This document shows, in pieces, positions 16,584 to 18,162 of a stretch of DNA of 18,162 nucleotides. Below the pieces are notes generated by a model that was not told where the DNA came from, ran no database searches, and saw only the letters and a program-made list of their open reading frames with translations. The translations under genes were made by a program, and so were the position numbers. Source of the DNA: Ectocarpus siliculosus (lineage: Eukaryota; Sar; Phaeophyceae; Ectocarpales; Ectocarpaceae); assembly GCA_000310025.1 (NCBI GenBank), contig FN649733.1, positions 970,705 to 988,866 on the forward strand, given 5' to 3'. Within the stretch, counting starts at the first letter, position 1. The number at the start of each line of letters is the position of its first letter.

Positions 16584-16877
16584 ATGCGATCCATCGGGGC
16601 ACTGCTGTTCTTTCTTCCCTTCACCTCGGCCTTCCTGGCGCCGACGGCTTCCCTGCCGCGTAGCGGCCGTACCACCTCCCCTTTCGTAGGCGGAGTTCAG
16701 GCATCGTCACAGCAGCAGCAGCGACGGCATGCGAGGTCGTCGTTGACAATGGTCGAGCAAGACATCATTTACGGGGGCCTGGTGGCTGTGGCGGGGCTGG
16801 CCGTGGGCGCGGGAATGGTGGCTCTCACGGAACAGGCGGGGGTGCGCTCGGAGGAGCGCGGAGCGCTATCGTACGAG
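16584..16877 (+). CDS. Small plastid-targeted membrane protein, first exon
   Basis: It encodes 98 residues. Residues 1-16 form a signal peptide (MRSIGALLFFLPFTSA) cut before Phe17 in SAFLAP, the classic ASAFAP-type motif for import into secondary plastids. Residues 18-55 are Ser/Arg/Thr/Gln-rich with almost no acidic residues, as in a transit peptide. IIYGGLVAVAGLAVGAGMVA (61-80) is one membrane span, followed by a charged segment (TEQAGVRSEERGALSYE). The donor is GAG|GTTAGT, phase 0. The start has ACC before ATG, a good context. I do not recognise the family. A thylakoid or envelope location is inferred from the targeting signal alone. Confidence 0.72.
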
Positions 16878-17211
16878 GTTAGTTTTTGTGGTCAAGGATT
16901 TCTTCTGCGTTTCGTCAGTCCATTGTTGTTGATGATGTACTCTTGTAACTATCACAACTATCAACAGCAGTGGGTCTCCCTCTTACAATCTACAGCAGTA
17001 TTTCGAAGTAGAAAACAAAGAACTCATCTTTATCCACAGACAATAGAGCCCGGGATTAATTGGCAATAACCTTGTGTTTCTACGATTCCCCGCGCAGAAT
17101 ACTTTTAGTTTAAAAAAAAAACGACGGAGAACCCAGCGAGTCCCACATCAGACACACAAGATCAGGTGGAAGTGTTGCCAATACTTACAAATTCCGTTCG
17201 TTGCTGCACAG

Positions 17212-17370
17212 AGCAGCGGTTGGGGCTTGCCTCCGCCAGCGTATCACGGAGTCTACCTCCGCACACCTAGTCTCAGCCCCAAGAAGAAAAATGTCATGAG
17301 TCTAGCTAGATTCCAGACGAAACAGGCGGGTAGTAATGCACCTTCTTCGCGTTTCGGATTCCCAACCTAA
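17212..17370 (+). CDS. Possible last exon of the plastid membrane protein
   Basis: After a fair acceptor (TTGCTGCACAG|) the phase left by the exon at 16584-16877 gives an open frame of 52 residues, beginning SSGWGLPPPAYHGVYLRTP and ending RFGFPT-stop, basic in the middle (PKKK). Nothing recognisable supports it; the true exon may lie elsewhere or beyond the window. The preceding intron would be 334 bases. Confidence 0.28.
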   Translation, partial: SSGWGLPPPAYHGVYLRTPSLSPKKKNVMSLARFQTKQAGSNAPSSRFGFPT

Positions 17371-17495
17371 GCATCGTAGAGGACAGCGACATGCACGTTG
17401 GTACGGCTAGGTCTGGTGGCTGCACGTGAGGTCTAGTCCACGGTATGGGACCGGCCCCCCTATTCTTCACCCCCCCCCCCCCATGAACCCCCCAC

Positions 17496-17667
17496 GGGTT
17501 TTCGTCGCTTGGTAACGACGTTGTAAAACAAGCCGCCCCCCCCGGTGTTTGCCATCGGGGGTGAGTTTTCGTCGCTTGGCAACGACGTTGTAAAACAAGC
17601 CCCCCCTCGGTGTTTGCCATCGGGATTGGGTTTTCGTCGCTTGGCAACGACGTTGTATGACAAGCCA
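17496..17667 (+). repeat. Tandem array of 65-67-base units (about 2.6 copies)
   Basis: Units start at 17499, 17566 and 17631 with TTTTCGTCGCTTGG, then (C/T)AACGACGTTGTA, ACAAGCC, a C run and GGTGTTTGCCATCGGG. The third unit ends after CAAGCC. Each core has CGTCG ... CGACG in inverted orientation around CTTGGCAA. The C run varies in length between units, which explains the changing period. Confidence 0.88.
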
Positions 17668-18050
17668 ATTCACTTCGTGAGCTCGGCAACCAGTTTACCG
17701 TTTTTTTTTTTACCTTGTTTTTTTTTTTGGCGGTAACCATAATGGTGGTCGAGTTGATCAGGTTGTGCGGGGTGGAGAACCCTCACTCCGCGCAAGGGGG
17801 ATGATGCACCACGTTGTGTTAAAATGGTCAAGCATCCTCGAGGCAGTTACACAGTGCTTTCAACTGTCTCTGGAAGTGAAAGCACCAGAAAATAAGTTAA
17901 GTCATACGTAGCTGTCATCCGTACGCAAGGAAGTAAGCACAAGATGCCGAACACCCTTAGCAGGATGCAGCGCACCCTTCATGCGACTCGCCGCATACCT
18001 CACGGCGCTTCGCGCTTGGTGGCGTGAGAGCCTGGTCCGGTGAGAACCCG

Positions 18051-18137
18051 GCGTGCTCCGTCCCGGCTTTGTAGGGATGCGAGGTCAATGGTCAAACGAC
18101 TACGGCATGCACGACTATGAGTACCCCCCCCCCCCCA
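18051..18137 (+). repeat. Dispersed poly-C-ended element, copy 3
   Basis: It matches 12200-12287 closely from GCGTGCTCCG through GAGGTCAATGGTC to ATGAGTA and a C run of about 13 bases followed by ATGA. Homology does not extend upstream of 18051, so the left edge looks sharp. It lies outside any gene I can see. Confidence 0.88.
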
Positions 18138-18162
18138 TGAACTTATGAAACGTTGGCCAACT

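Larger units (their letters stand above)
17371..18162. other. Right-end intergenic region with repeats
   Basis: No gene is visible. It contains a 14-base C run near 17469-17482, a three-unit tandem array, T-rich tracts at 17700-17728 and a copy of the dispersed poly-C-ended element at 18051. The words CCCCCATGAAC occur both at about 17478-17488 and at the end of the element at about 18133-18143. Confidence 0.6.

Noticed and set aside
17496-17667. Possible CRISPR array
   Set aside because: The sequence between the repeats is itself repeated, units are 65-67 bases, only about 2.6 copies exist and the host is eukaryotic.
17306-17740. Minus-strand open frames of 67-144 codons across the tandem array
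   Set aside because: They simply translate the repeat units in different frames and have no non-repeat protein similarity.

Overview
This is a eukaryotic nuclear window, most likely from a brown alga or a related photosynthetic stramenopile. Its genes are split into short exons of 74-330 bases by introns of about 150-1700 bases. Exons join cleanly only when GT-AG (once GC-AG) introns are removed. Two predicted N-termini carry a signal peptide ending in S-A-F, the 'ASAFAP'-type import signal of secondary red plastids. No bacterial operon structure, rRNA, tRNA gene or CRISPR array was found. The organism call is inference; no search was possible.

Layout. Bases 1-1475 hold no gene I can support, and the first ~360 bases are homopolymer-rich and look like poor-quality contig-end sequence. 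From 6671 down to 1512 (minus strand) lies a divergent actin-family gene. I rebuilt seven phase-0 exons giving 373 residues; only the usual last ~20 residues are not found. About 280 bases away, on the plus strand, a dienelactone hydrolase (DLH) family gene starts and ends at 10961. Its Cys-Asp-His triad is intact and it has a probable plastid-import leader. Converging on it from the right is a minus-strand WD40 gene (about 15139/14953 to 11483). It has a long low-complexity N-terminal region followed by seven WD repeats, enough for one full propeller. At 16584 (plus) a small plastid-targeted single-span membrane protein begins; its 3' end is uncertain.

The genes show no sign of a shared pathway. 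The actin-like and DLH genes are divergent and may share a promoter; the DLH and WD40 genes are convergent, with 521 bases between their stop codons.

The most interesting signals are: the actin-family protein, in which residues needed for ATP hydrolysis in actin are replaced while nucleotide-binding positions are kept; a roughly 85-base dispersed element ending in a poly-C run, present three times in one orientation; a three-unit 65-67-base tandem array with an inverted-repeat core; a 120-base tandem duplication touching a splice acceptor; nested inverted repeats between the convergent genes; and a GC-AG intron whose use is forced by reading frame.
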